A model generated the notes under the pieces. The model had not been told where the DNA came from, ran no database searches, and was given only the letters and a program-made list of their open reading frames with translations. A stretch of 64,000 nucleotides of DNA from Candidatus Poribacteria bacterium (GTDB lineage: Bacteria; Poribacteria; WGA-4E; WGA-3G). Positions 27,115-36,130 of the stretch are shown one piece after another. How positions within the stretch are numbered: the stretch's first letter is position 1; the number at the start of each line of letters is the position of its first letter. The position numbers and the translations under genes were made by a program. The DNA lies in contig VXMD01000013.1 in NCBI GenBank assembly GCA_009841255.1, positions 65,034-129,033 of the forward strand, given 5' to 3'.

Positions 27115-29799
27115 ATGCACACGCATCTAAAAACCAACTTTTTGTTTTACACGTTCACGTTGTTAATGTGTTTTAATTCCTTTTTCCTAATTACTACACC
27201 TGCGCAGGTGGTCGAATCCGTCAGCGACAACTATACTTTTGAGACGATTGACGTTGAGGGCGTAGAGTTCTTAGCATTGACGGCGAGTAGCGATTTTGAG
27301 GATTACGCGGGTTACACGAAAAGTGCTGATGGAGAAAAAGATGTCGCCTTTACGCTGATTGATGGCGTTTTCACGACCTATGATTTCCCGGACGCACAAA
27401 ATACGTATTTCTTTGCGCTGGGTAATAATGGGAACGCCGCCGGACACTACGAGGATAGCGAAGGACTGTTCCACGGTGTGGTCTTAGAAGACGGCGAGTT
27501 GCGGCGATACGATTTTCCGGGTGCCGTCGAAACGGAAATATACGGTATCAGTGATACGACGGGTGCCCTGACGGGTAATTTTATAGACGCTGAAGGGGTG
27601 CACCGCGGGTTCTCAGGAGACGAAATCATTGAGGTTCCCGGGGCTTCCGAAACATTCGCCGATTTTGTGAACTCAAGCGGTGGGATGGTCGGCAGCTACG
27701 TAGACGCTGACGGTCTATATCACCCTTATGTGCGTACCCCGAATGGTAGGTTTGTTCCCCTTGACCTTCCAGGATCACCAAATCTGGAATACTTTTTTGT
27801 GCACGGTATCAATGATGCCAGGGTTGTCGTTGCCCGAACCAAACCGGTAGATAGTCTCCCGGGCACGCTCGTCGGCACATTCCAGGAGGGACTCAAGAGA
27901 TTTAAAGTTCCAGACAGCGTTAGCACCGAGGGCTACAATATCAATCAGGACGGTTCGATCGTAGGGCACTATGACTCAGCGGATGGACGTAGACACGGCT
28001 TTATCGCCAGGCCCATAACGGGCACCGCTGCACCCGTCGAGGATCAACCCGTTCCCACGCCTGCCGATCTTAACTATACCTTCGAGAGTATCGCTGTTCC
28101 GGGTGTAGACTTTTTGGCATTGACGGCGAGTAGCGATTTTGAGGATTACGCAGGTTACACGAAAAGTGCTGATGGTGAAAAAGATGTCGCCTTTACGTTG
28201 ATTGATGGCGTTTTTATGACCTACGATTTCCCCGGTTCACAGCACACCTATTTCTTTGCCCTCGGTAATGATGGGCAAGCTGCCGGACACTACCAAGACA
28301 GCGAAGGGCTCTACCACGGTGTCGTCTTAGAAAATGGCGAGTTGCGGGAATACAACTTCCAGGACGCCGTCGAAACGGAAATATACGGTATCAGTGATGC
28401 GACGGGTGCCCTGACGGGTAATTTTATAGATGCTGAAGGGATTCGCCGTGGATTCACCGGGGACGAAATCGTTGAGGCACCCGGGGCACCAGAAACTTAT
28501 GCCGATTTCGTGAACGCGAGCGGTCGTATCGTAGGTAGCTACGTAGATGCTGACGGGGTATATCATCCATACGTCCGTAATCCGAATAAGAGATTTATAT
28601 CTCTTGACCTTCCAGAAGCAGCACGGTTTGAATACTTTTTTGTGCACGGTATCAACGATGTAGGGGTTCTCGTTGGCAGATCCAAACGAGTCGGTGGTGT
28701 CCCGCTCACCTCGGTCGGTTCACTCCAGCATGGACTCAAGGTATTGAAGGTTCCGGGTAGCGTCAGCACGGAGGGTTGGAATATCAATCAGGACGGCTCT
28801 ATCGTCGGACACTATGACTCAGCGGACGGGCGTAGACACGGGTTTATCGCAAGACTCGTTGATGCGGCAGAGAGCCGTCATTTTGGCAACACTTACACCG
28901 TTACGCTGTCTAAAGGTTTGAACATGCTATCTCTGCCATTGGCACCTGCAACACCGATGACTGCCAAGAGCCTTGTCGCGATGGCAGGTGCGACAACCCT
29001 CATCAGGTTTGACGCACCAAACCAGAAATTCGTGGCGTGGACCCCAGACGCACCCAATGCCGGGTTCTCCATTGAAGGTGGCCAAGGCTATATCGTCAAT
29101 GTCCCAAAAACTCGCAACTTCGCCTTCGTCGGCGCACCCTGGACAGATCCAACCGAAGCGGCTGCGGCAGCACCACTTGCTGTATCCACGGAGACACCGC
29201 AGGAAGCATGGGCATTCGTTGTCAGTGGGAATTTGAAAGGCGAACCGGCGTTTGATGGCTATCAGGTCATCGTGCGTAACCTGAGAACAGGCGGCGTGAT
29301 TACCGCCTCAGTGGAGGGTGATTATTTCGCCGCCGCAACCGCCGACTTAGCGCGACGAAGCGTCGTCGAAGTTGGAGATGTCATTGAATTGCGCGTCATC
29401 GGTCCGAGTGGAACTGCGGAGTTACAACCGGTTACTTACAAAGTAACCCCTGAGCATCTGGCGAACGCCGTCTTGTCTGTCAGGCTTGATGGTATCGGTA
29501 AACCTGAGCAGAATCTTCTGTTGCAGAACTATCCGAATCCGTTCAATCCCGAGACGTGGATACCGTATCAACTCTCGGAAGACAGCCCGGTATCGATCTC
29601 CATTTATGATACAACGGGTCGTTTAGTTCGGACGCTTTCGTTGGGTTTGCAATCCGCAGGGTTTTACAATAGCCAGGGACGTGCGGCGTATTGGGATGGG
29701 CGTAATGCCGTTGGGGAGCGCGTTGCGAGTGGTATCTATTTTTACCAGTTGACGACGCCATCCTTCCAGCAAACCCGGCGACTCGTTATTGTGAAGTAA
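27115..29799 (+). CDS. Secreted HAF-type propeller protein with C-terminal sorting domain (paralogue 2)
   Basis: 894 residues from the ATG at 27115, chosen because the protein then opens MHTHLKTNFLFYTFTLL, the same signal peptide as paralogue 1, with GAAAGGG 8 bases upstream. The frame is open further up to 26932 but that part is not signal-like. Architecture equals paralogue 1: two HAF-type modules, the YTVTLSKGLNMLSLPL linker and the NPFNPETWIPY sorting domain. The DNA for the sorting domain (29392-29699) is almost identical to 26403-26710 in paralogue 1, although the propellers have clearly diverged. It probably has the same destination as paralogue 1, with different binding surfaces. Confidence 0.85.
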   Translation: MHTHLKTNFLFYTFTLLMCFNSFFLITTPAQVVESVSDNYTFETIDVEGVEFLALTASSDFEDYAGYTKSADGEKDVAFTLIDGVFTTYDFPDAQNTYFFALGNNGNAAGHYEDSEGLFHGVVLEDGELRRYDFPGAVETEIYGISDTTGALTGNFIDAEGVHRGFSGDEIIEVPGASETFADFVNSSGGMVGSYVDADGLYHPYVRTPNGRFVPLDLPGSPNLEYFFVHGINDARVVVARTKPVDSLPGTLVGTFQEGLKRFKVPDSVSTEGYNINQDGSIVGHYDSADGRRHGFIARPITGTAAPVEDQPVPTPADLNYTFESIAVPGVDFLALTASSDFEDYAGYTKSADGEKDVAFTLIDGVFMTYDFPGSQHTYFFALGNDGQAAGHYQDSEGLYHGVVLENGELREYNFQDAVETEIYGISDATGALTGNFIDAEGIRRGFTGDEIVEAPGAPETYADFVNASGRIVGSYVDADGVYHPYVRNPNKRFISLDLPEAARFEYFFVHGINDVGVLVGRSKRVGGVPLTSVGSLQHGLKVLKVPGSVSTEGWNINQDGSIVGHYDSADGRRHGFIARLVDAAESRHFGNTYTVTLSKGLNMLSLPLAPATPMTAKSLVAMAGATTLIRFDAPNQKFVAWTPDAPNAGFSIEGGQGYIVNVPKTRNFAFVGAPWTDPTEAAAAAPLAVSTETPQEAWAFVVSGNLKGEPAFDGYQVIVRNLRTGGVITASVEGDYFAAATADLARRSVVEVGDVIELRVIGPSGTAELQPVTYKVTPEHLANAVLSVRLDGIGKPEQNLLLQNYPNPFNPETWIPYQLSEDSPVSISIYDTTGRLVRTLSLGLQSAGFYNSQGRAAYWDGRNAVGERVASGIYFYQLTTPSFQQTRRLVIVK

Positions 29800-29885
29800 A
29801 GTTAATCCGTATAGAACAGACAGGTGTCGCGGTTACGCTATCGGTGTAACTGTGACATTCCTTGAATCTAAAAAGGTTCTTGTTT

Positions 29886-29922
29886 AAGGTAGGCGCGGTT
29901 TCAAACCGCGCCTACCTTTTTT
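29886..29922. terminator. Long palindrome with U-run (terminator-like repeat)
   Basis: AAGGTAGGCGCGGTTT and AAACCGCGCCTACCTT (16 bp each) flank a single C, and T117-T122 of that line give a U-run on the plus strand. It would work as an intrinsic terminator for paralogue 2 and is also a member of a dispersed palindrome family (26841, 30052, 54779). Confidence 0.6.
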
Positions 29923-30271
29923 GGGCTTGCGGATGCGTAAATCCTAACCCACCGAATTGCCCCCTTGTTCTAAACAATAATCTGCTTATCCTTTAGATAG
30001 GATCATTTAGTTTTAAGAAATTATCGGATTCTCCACCTTTTTTGGACGTATCCGGTGAGGTTAGAAACCGCACCTACCGGGTTTGGGATGAAAACTGAAC
30101 CGAAAGATGGAAAACTGAATAGCCCTGATCCTTTAGAAATAAACAGTAGTCAATATCACAGAAAAGTGCTATAATATCCAGAAAGGAGTCCCTTTGGTAT
30201 CGGTTTGGATAGTTCATTTAAACAAAACCGTTTACCGACGGTTTCCGAACGCACATGAAAAAAGGATAGCT
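29923..30271. other. Intergenic region before HAF-propeller gene 3
   Basis: No gene is visible. A decayed member of the same palindrome family sits at 30052-30080 (CCGGTGAGGTT facing AACCGCACC-TACCGG). TATAATATCC at 30171-30180 could hold a -10 box for the gene at 30272, but no convincing -35 box is seen. Confidence 0.4.
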
Positions 30272-32089
30272 ATGAATCAAAAAATAAAAACAAAGCTTCC
30301 GTTGTTTATATGTCTAATTGTCTGTTTCACGGGATATGCCCTTGCACAGGTTGAAACCGAAACACCGATTGCTGATTATACCTTTGAGACGATTGAAGTT
30401 GAGGGTGTCGATTTTTTGGAAGTGGCAGCAAGCAACGACTTCGGCGATTACGCCGGGAACACCCGGAGCCCTGATGGCGAGAAGACCATCGGCTTCACGT
30501 TGATAGACGGTGTATTTACAACGTACGATTTTCCAGGGTCCCTGAATACCTTTTTCTATGCACTCGACAACGCTGGAAAAGCAGCCGGACACTACAAAGA
30601 TATAGATGGAGATTACCACGGTGTTATTTTGGAAGATGGCGAACTGCAGCGATACGATTTCCCGGGCGCAGCCGAAACCCATATCTACGGTCTCAGCGAT
30701 GAAACAGGGGCACTGAGCGGTAACATTGTGGATGCAGCGGGCGTCACTCACGCTTTCTCAGGGGAGCTGATAATTACATTCCCTGGTGCAGTCAACACTT
30801 ATGGGGACTTTGTCAACGCCGCAGGCGCTGTCGTCGGTAGTTACATCGATGCCGATGGAAAGCCTCATGGGTTCATACGTAACCCCGACGGTAGTTTCAC
30901 CACTATTGACCTTCCAGAGATGCCGAATCTTAAGTTCCTATTTGTGAACACTATCACTGATTTCGGTCTTATCGGCTTCAGAGCTAAAGCTGTAAATGAT
31001 ATTCTGCGGTCCTATCTCCTCCTACCAGATGGCATTCTCTATGAAGTGCGGCGCCCAGGTAGTGTTAGCACCGTCGTTCGCAATGTTAATCAGGATGGGA
31101 GTATTATCGGCTATTATGACTTAACAGACGGTCGGAGATATGGTTTCGTCGGTAGACCTGCGACACCACTCTACACAAAAAAGTTTGGCAATATCTTCTC
31201 CATGCACCTCTCTAAAGGCTTGAATCTGCTGTCTGTGCCGTTGAAACCGACTGTCCAGATGACAGCACGCTCGCTTGCAGTAAAGACAGGCGCGACAGTC
31301 GTTGTTATGTTTGATGCCGCGAACCAACGGTTCGTTGGATGGACGCCGAACGCACCCGACGACGGATTTCCTATCGGAGGCGCAAAAGGGTATATCGCCA
31401 ATCTACCAGAGTCCCGCGCGATCGTCTTTACCGGCACAAAATGGACGAATCAGACACAGGTCGCTGCAGCACCGGTTGCGATGCCTCTCGATCAGACGTG
31501 GGCGTTTGTTGTCAGTGGGTATTTAGGGGGTACACAACACTTCAACGGGTATCTTGTCAGGATCCGAAACACACGGACGAACACTGTTATGACAACTCGT
31601 GTGCGTCGTAATTACTTCGCCGCTGCGACTGCCGATCTCAACTACCGTGGCGTTGTGGAAGTTGGGGACAGGTTGGAATTAACAGTGACAGACACACACG
31701 GAAACGCCGCCTCAGAAAAATTCAATTTCATTGTGAATCCTATGAATCTTGAAAATGCTGTTCTGAACGTGACGCTGGATGGCATTGGGACACCGAAACA
31801 GAACCTCCTATTGCCGAACTACCCGAACCCCTTTAACCCTGAGACGTGGATTCCGTATCGTCTTTCAGAGGGCGGGCAGGTGTCTATGTCTATCTATGAT
31901 GCAAAAGGCAGGCTCATCCGAACGCTCTCACTCGGCTATCAGTCCGCAGGTTTCTATCAGGATCAAGGACGTGCGGCTTATTGGGATGGACGTAACGGCT
32001 TCGGCGAACCGGTTGCAAGTGGGATCTATTTCTATCAACTGACAACACCATCTTTCCAGCAAACCCGGCGGATGCTTATTTTGAAATAG
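30272..32089 (+). CDS. Secreted HAF-type propeller protein with C-terminal sorting domain (paralogue 3, single module)
   Basis: 605 residues from the ATG at 30272, with AAAGGA 5-6 bases upstream and a signal peptide MNQKIKTKLPLFICLIVCF ending at ALAQ. It has one HAF-type module (about residues 30-300) instead of two, then the LSKGLNLLSVPL linker and the sorting domain NYPNPFNPETWIPYRLSEG ... SGIYFYQLTTPSFQQTRRMLILK. Protein similarity to paralogues 1 and 2 is clear throughout, but DNA in the sorting domain is not nearly identical, so this copy has not shared their recent homogenisation. The stop lies 3 bp before the AGGACTTACGCA-ended element. Confidence 0.85.
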   Translation: MNQKIKTKLPLFICLIVCFTGYALAQVETETPIADYTFETIEVEGVDFLEVAASNDFGDYAGNTRSPDGEKTIGFTLIDGVFTTYDFPGSLNTFFYALDNAGKAAGHYKDIDGDYHGVILEDGELQRYDFPGAAETHIYGLSDETGALSGNIVDAAGVTHAFSGELIITFPGAVNTYGDFVNAAGAVVGSYIDADGKPHGFIRNPDGSFTTIDLPEMPNLKFLFVNTITDFGLIGFRAKAVNDILRSYLLLPDGILYEVRRPGSVSTVVRNVNQDGSIIGYYDLTDGRRYGFVGRPATPLYTKKFGNIFSMHLSKGLNLLSVPLKPTVQMTARSLAVKTGATVVVMFDAANQRFVGWTPNAPDDGFPIGGAKGYIANLPESRAIVFTGTKWTNQTQVAAAPVAMPLDQTWAFVVSGYLGGTQHFNGYLVRIRNTRTNTVMTTRVRRNYFAAATADLNYRGVVEVGDRLELTVTDTHGNAASEKFNFIVNPMNLENAVLNVTLDGIGTPKQNLLLPNYPNPFNPETWIPYRLSEGGQVSMSIYDAKGRLIRTLSLGYQSAGFYQDQGRAAYWDGRNGFGEPVASGIYFYQLTTPSFQQTRRMLILK

Positions 32090-32091
32090 TC

Positions 32092-32216
32092 AGGACTTAC
32101 GCAAAGCGCACTAAATTGCGCTACTACAAACCGCGACCCTTTGGAGAAATGCTGATATTATAGGAAGTTTGTGTTCGTGGTAAGGAAACCCTTCATCGCC
32201 TGTCTGCGTAAGTCCT
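32092..32216. repeat. 125-bp element with AGGACTTACGCA terminal inverted repeats
   Basis: AGGACTTACGCA at 32092-32103 and its exact reverse complement TGCGTAAGTCCT at 32205-32216. The interior is non-coding. Ends of this kind are known on MITE-like repeats in cyanobacteria and other phyla. A decayed copy is at 21647-21766. Confidence 0.8.
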
Positions 32217-32302
32217 AATGGGTAACACCTAAACATTGGCGGGCATACCGCTGGCAGGGTTTCCTTACCTCACCTTTTAGGTTTGTCAAACACACTTGAA
32301 CA

Positions 32303-33406
32303 ATGCAGTATCAATGCGGCACATGCAACAACAGCTATCAGATCTCACCATTGCGCTATAAGTGTGATTGCGGCGGTGCGCTGAACCTCGTTACGGATTC
32401 ACGTATCCTACCGAACGCGCAGATCCCGGGGGCACTGTCGCTCTGGCGGTATCGCGAAGCACTACCGATCGGTGAGGAGACAGAGATCGTCACACTTGGT
32501 GAGGGCATGACGCCTCTTGTGCCACTCGACACCGACACGCCTGAACATTTCGTGAAATTGGACTATCTCTGTCCGACCGGTTCCTATAAGGACCGCGGGG
32601 CATCCGTCCTGCTCACACATCTCAAAGCTCTCGGTGTCAATACTGTTGTTGAGGATTCATCGGGCAATGCGGGTGCCGCGATAGCCGCCTACAGCGCGCG
32701 GGCAGGCATCCACTGCACCATCTACTGTCCTGAGTCCACCTCGAAAGGCAAATTGAGACAAATTTCTGCCTATGGTGCCGAGTTAAAACTGGTGGAAGGG
32801 AACCGTATGGCAACCACAGAAGCAGTAAAACTCGCCGCGGAAACCACCTGTTACGCCTCCCATAACTGGCACCCGTTTTTCTTAGAAGGCACAAAGACAC
32901 TCGCATATGAAATTACCGAACAACTCGGATGGCGCGCCCCGACGCATGTCATCTGTCCAGTTGGGTTCGGGAGCATCTATTTAGGACTCTCCATCGGATT
33001 TCGTGAATTGCAGACCCAAGGGATTATTAAAAGCGTCCCTCGACTCCTTGGTGTTCAACCTGATGTCTGTTGCCCAATCTACAACGCATCTGTTGAAAAC
33101 GTAACGTCCATCTCAAGAATGAAACAGACTGGGGAGACACTTGCCGAAGGGATTACTGCTGAACTCCCCATCCGCGGCGACAATATTTTAGAGGCACTTC
33201 TTTCCACAAACGGGGCATTTACCACAGTCAACGACACAGACGTCGCGGAAGGCACAAAAACACTTGCGGCTAAAGGAATTTACGTGGAACCTACGTCTGC
33301 CGTAATCGTTAAAGCCTATCAGAAGTTCAAAGAATCAGGCATCATTCGACAAGGCGACATGACAGTCTCGATCCTCACGGGTATCGGTTTAAAGGCGAGC
33401 AAGTAA
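32303..33406 (+). CDS. thrC: Threonine synthase (PLP-dependent)
   Basis: 367 residues. The N-terminus has a zinc-ribbon-like set C5-x2-C8 and C21-x-C23 (YQCGTCNNSYQ, YKCDCGGAL), common in the thrC branch of fold-type II PLP enzymes. The PLP lysine is K96 in TGSYKDRGA; SSGNAGAA is the substrate-phosphate loop and GFGSIYLGL binds the cofactor phosphate. It converts O-phosphohomoserine to threonine; related enzymes (cysteate synthase, 2,3-diaminopropionate synthase) cannot be excluded from sequence alone. No SD is seen before the ATG at 32303. It is not clustered with hom or thrB, and the aspartokinase gene is 22 kb upstream. Confidence 0.85.
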   Translation: MQYQCGTCNNSYQISPLRYKCDCGGALNLVTDSRILPNAQIPGALSLWRYREALPIGEETEIVTLGEGMTPLVPLDTDTPEHFVKLDYLCPTGSYKDRGASVLLTHLKALGVNTVVEDSSGNAGAAIAAYSARAGIHCTIYCPESTSKGKLRQISAYGAELKLVEGNRMATTEAVKLAAETTCYASHNWHPFFLEGTKTLAYEITEQLGWRAPTHVICPVGFGSIYLGLSIGFRELQTQGIIKSVPRLLGVQPDVCCPIYNASVENVTSISRMKQTGETLAEGITAELPIRGDNILEALLSTNGAFTTVNDTDVAEGTKTLAAKGIYVEPTSAVIVKAYQKFKESGIIRQGDMTVSILTGIGLKASK

Positions 33407-33499
33407 AACGGTTAACAGCAGTCAGCACGGGTGAGTCATGGTATTAACGAAGGACGCAGTTGCCACAATAACGAAGCCTGATAGCGAAAAAACAGAGAA

Positions 33500-34816
33500 A
33501 TGATGAGAGAAAACAGACCCGACTTCACAAAATTAATTGCCGTCTGCGCGCTGATCCTGCTCTTTATCTTTGTTATTGGAGCATTACGCGCACGGGAACA
33601 CCCGTTTTTCCGTATCGGTGCTAACAGCATCAAAAACCGAGAGGTTTTTCCTGACACTGTCAGACGGCGCGATGAACTCCAAAGCAAGCGATGGCATAAA
33701 GGTTTTCGACTGCTCCGGTATTGGTGGACAGGTGGCGCGGCGGTTTACATCGCAGAAATGGACCGTACGGCGAAAGACCTCCAATTCGCAGTTGAACTCG
33801 CGAATGATCAAATCTTAGGACGTGAAACCATCACGGATGCGACAAGACGACTCATGGAGAAGGACGTGCTACCGCTCGCAGGGGTCAACGGCAGTTTCGG
33901 CATCCGAGAGGACAATCGCGGACGTGGTGGTATGATATTTAATCTGCATATCCAAAACGGTGAGCTTATTAGCATTCCGACACCGCTTGACAGATGGGGC
34001 TATTCGCCGCCCTCAGCGTGGGGTGAAACGAGTTTCGGCGTAACGCCTGATGGCGAGTTTCTTTTGGATAGAGTCAAACTCAACGGTAGACTCAAGATTG
34101 CAGGTGACACGCTTCTGATCGATGCGGTTAACCAAATTTGTGATTCATCGTGTCCCTCTGTAATTTATACACCTCGTTTTGGACGCAGAACTTTAACGCG
34201 TCGATGCTACGAGTTCACACTCAGACAAATTAAACTTCCACTCACCGGGAACTACACGAGTAGATTTGTCGTCACGGGTGTGAACCCGCGCGGCAACAGT
34301 GTCATTCCGTTTGATGGGATTGTGCTTGCGCTGGAACCGCGTTTGGCACGGGACTGGACAGATAAAATTGTCAAAGCCACAGCGGGGACATTGGAAATCG
34401 CCCTCACACCTAAAAAATGGCAGCACGTTCAGCAGGGGATTGGTGGGAACTTGCGGCTTGTCCGGGAGGGTAAAGTCGAGGCTGAACTCATCGCGTTTGG
34501 TGAGTCCCGCGGTGGGAGTGCCTACAGACATCGTAATGCTGCGTCCCGTCATCCACGCAGTGCCCTCGGATTTAACGATGAAAAACTGTTCCTCATCGCT
34601 ATCGATGGTCGTCAGCCGGGGTACAGTATGGGAATGACGCTCTATCAGATGGGAACGTTTTTCAGTGAACTCGGTATCAAACACGCTATCAACTTTGACG
34701 GTGGAAGCTCCTCGACGTTATGGACACTCGGCAGGGTGGCGAACAGTCCCGCGCACGGTTACGAACGCCGTATCTTCAACGTTGCCATGATCCGCGCAAA
34801 AAAACAAGCACAATGA
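33500..34816 (+). CDS. Phosphodiester glycosidase (NAGPA-domain) family protein
   Basis: 438 residues. A single transmembrane segment or uncleaved signal (LIAVCALILLFIFVIGAL, about residues 12-30) is followed by a long extracytoplasmic part. The C-terminal region carries the NAGPA/DUF2233 signature: LFLIAIDGRQPGYSMGMTLYQMGTFF, then NFDGGSSSTLW and a final NVAMIRA. In known proteins this domain removes GlcNAc from phosphodiesters (the mammalian uncovering enzyme) or trims bacterial cell-wall glycopolymers. A periplasmic or envelope glycan role is inferred. It overlaps the downstream lipoprotein gene by 4 bases (ATGA), so the two are translationally coupled. Confidence 0.82.
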   Translation: MMRENRPDFTKLIAVCALILLFIFVIGALRAREHPFFRIGANSIKNREVFPDTVRRRDELQSKRWHKGFRLLRYWWTGGAAVYIAEMDRTAKDLQFAVELANDQILGRETITDATRRLMEKDVLPLAGVNGSFGIREDNRGRGGMIFNLHIQNGELISIPTPLDRWGYSPPSAWGETSFGVTPDGEFLLDRVKLNGRLKIAGDTLLIDAVNQICDSSCPSVIYTPRFGRRTLTRRCYEFTLRQIKLPLTGNYTSRFVVTGVNPRGNSVIPFDGIVLALEPRLARDWTDKIVKATAGTLEIALTPKKWQHVQQGIGGNLRLVREGKVEAELIAFGESRGGSAYRHRNAASRHPRSALGFNDEKLFLIAIDGRQPGYSMGMTLYQMGTFFSELGIKHAINFDGGSSSTLWTLGRVANSPAHGYERRIFNVAMIRAKKQAQ

Positions 34817-35205
34817 AACCTAAATATTTCCTGCTCCCTATTCTGCTAATACTTGCGTGTTCAAACAGAAACACACCGCAGACAGTTAGCGAAGATTTCA
34901 TCTATAACTACTACCAACATGCGGATCAAGCAGCGGCACTCCAACTCAGTTCGGGACTTGCTGCTGAAAAATTGGAAGATGAAATTACTCGTGTGCGTGA
35001 AGTTCGGTCCTTAGATCAACAAATTGATGGGATGCCGAAGATTGAATACGAACTTATTGGCACAGAAGAGGACTCGACACGTGTATTATTCAACTATAGG
35101 CTCACCATCAAAAATAGAGGCACGACAACACACACCCGGAATGTGATTATTAACACCGAACAGATTAACGGACGCTGGAAGGTGGTCAACTTTGACGAGT
35201 ATTAA
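34813..35205 (+). CDS. Small lipoprotein, function unknown
   Basis: 130 residues from the ATG at 34813, which overlaps the stop of the glycosidase gene. The longer frame back to 34720 lies inside that gene. The signal peptide ends in lipobox LILAC, giving a lipid-anchored protein of about 112 residues. The mature part resembles a small NTF2-like/DUF4878-type fold (FIYNYYQHADQAAALQLSSG ... RVLFNYRLTIKNRG ... INGRWKVVNFDEY), in which the W-K-V-x-x-F-D end is typical. Its role is probably tied to the coupled glycosidase, as an envelope partner; the family call is tentative. Confidence 0.7.
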   Translation: MKPKYFLLPILLILACSNRNTPQTVSEDFIYNYYQHADQAAALQLSSGLAAEKLEDEITRVREVRSLDQQIDGMPKIEYELIGTEEDSTRVLFNYRLTIKNRGTTTHTRNVIINTEQINGRWKVVNFDEY

Positions 35206-35256
35206 GGAGCCTATACGTAAATATACAATCATTGGGCTTCATAGAAATCGTTATCC

Positions 35257-35286
35257 TTGAAAAAATTATATCCATTTGGTTATAAT
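35257..35286 (+). promoter_or_regulatory. Promoter of the HigBA-like pair, near-leaderless
   Basis: TTGAAA at 35257-35262 and TATAAT at 35281-35286 with an 18-bp spacer. The predicted start, about 7 bases after the -10, coincides with the toxin ATG at 35292, and no SD is present. Confidence 0.6.
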
Positions 35287-35291
35287 ATATT

Positions 35292-35666
35292 ATGGATCAT
35301 GAGAGAATAAACTTAAGAGAAGCCGTATGGATCGGAGATTCTAAGGCAAGACTGAAGGAATTTCCTCAGCCTGTCCAAAAAGATATTGGGGACGCTTTAT
35401 TTATTGTTCAGGCTGGCAGCATATCTCCAGCGGCTAAACCATTTAAAGGTGTTGGCTCAGGGGTTTTTGAAATACGATCGGATTATCGAACCGATACTTA
35501 TCGCGCCGTATATGCAGTGAAAATTGGAGAGCGAGTTTATGTGCTGCATTGTTTTCAAAAAAAATCGAAGCGCGGAATTAAAACTCCTAAGAAAGAGGTA
35601 GACCTTATCAAGAGACGCCTCAGAATGGCGCAAGAACTGGAGGAAAGTTATGAGCAAGAGGATTAA
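35292..35666 (+). CDS. HigB/Gp49-like toxin of a type II toxin-antitoxin pair
   Basis: 124 residues. Core pattern: AVWIGDSKARLKEFPQPVQKDIGDALFIVQ, then KPFKGVGSGVFEIR, YRAVYAVKIGERVYVLHCFQKKSKRG-x-KTPKKE. The last stretch, with K-S-K-x-G-x-KTP, is the phage-derived Gp49-like/HigB signature. Such toxins cut ribosome-bound mRNA. It is toxin-first with the antitoxin overlapping by 17 bases, as in higBA loci. The promoter at 35257 would give a transcript beginning at or next to the start codon. No mobile element was recognised beside it. Confidence 0.82.
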   Translation: MDHERINLREAVWIGDSKARLKEFPQPVQKDIGDALFIVQAGSISPAAKPFKGVGSGVFEIRSDYRTDTYRAVYAVKIGERVYVLHCFQKKSKRGIKTPKKEVDLIKRRLRMAQELEESYEQED

Positions 35667-35973
35667 ATTTGAAAAGAGTTCAGGCAATGTCTTTAAGGAT
35701 TTAGACTTGCCAGACGCGGAAGAACTATTCCTTAAAGCGAAGCTTGGGTTTGAGGTGTTCCAGATTATAGAAGATCGCAAGTTAACCCAGGCTGAGGCGG
35801 CAAAGATTTTAGGTGTGAAGCAACCTGAGATCTCCCGACTAAAACAAGGACGGTTTAATCACTATAGTGTAGAACGACTGTTGATGTTTCTGAACCAATT
35901 GAATCGCGATATTGAAATTCGCATTATTCCCTCAGAAAATAGGAAGGGACAACAACGAGTGGTCGCTGTTTAG
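35650..35973 (+). CDS. XRE-family antitoxin of the HigBA-like pair
   Basis: 107 residues. GGAGGAAAG lies just before the ATG inside the toxin's 3' end. The helix-turn-helix is explicit: KLTQAEAAKILGVKQPEISRLKQGRFNHYSVERLLMFLNQL (about residues 47-87). The C-terminal RDIEIRIIP segment is typical of HigA-2/XRE antitoxins paired with Gp49-like toxins. It should bind the operator at 35257-35286 and neutralise the toxin. The strong SD here against none for the toxin would favour antitoxin excess. Confidence 0.85.
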   Translation: MSKRIKFEKSSGNVFKDLDLPDAEELFLKAKLGFEVFQIIEDRKLTQAEAAKILGVKQPEISRLKQGRFNHYSVERLLMFLNQLNRDIEIRIIPSENRKGQQRVVAV

Positions 35974-36130
35974 TTCCTGGAGAAAAAGTCCCTCATCAAC
36001 GGAAAATTTAAAGAATCTTGTCTTTGATAAGCCAGAAAACTGTAGCCTGTAATGTAATGGAGGACGGTTTCTAAGACAGGCACGTCAACTCACAAATCTA
36101 CGTTATTTAACCGCAAGGAATAATTAAAGA

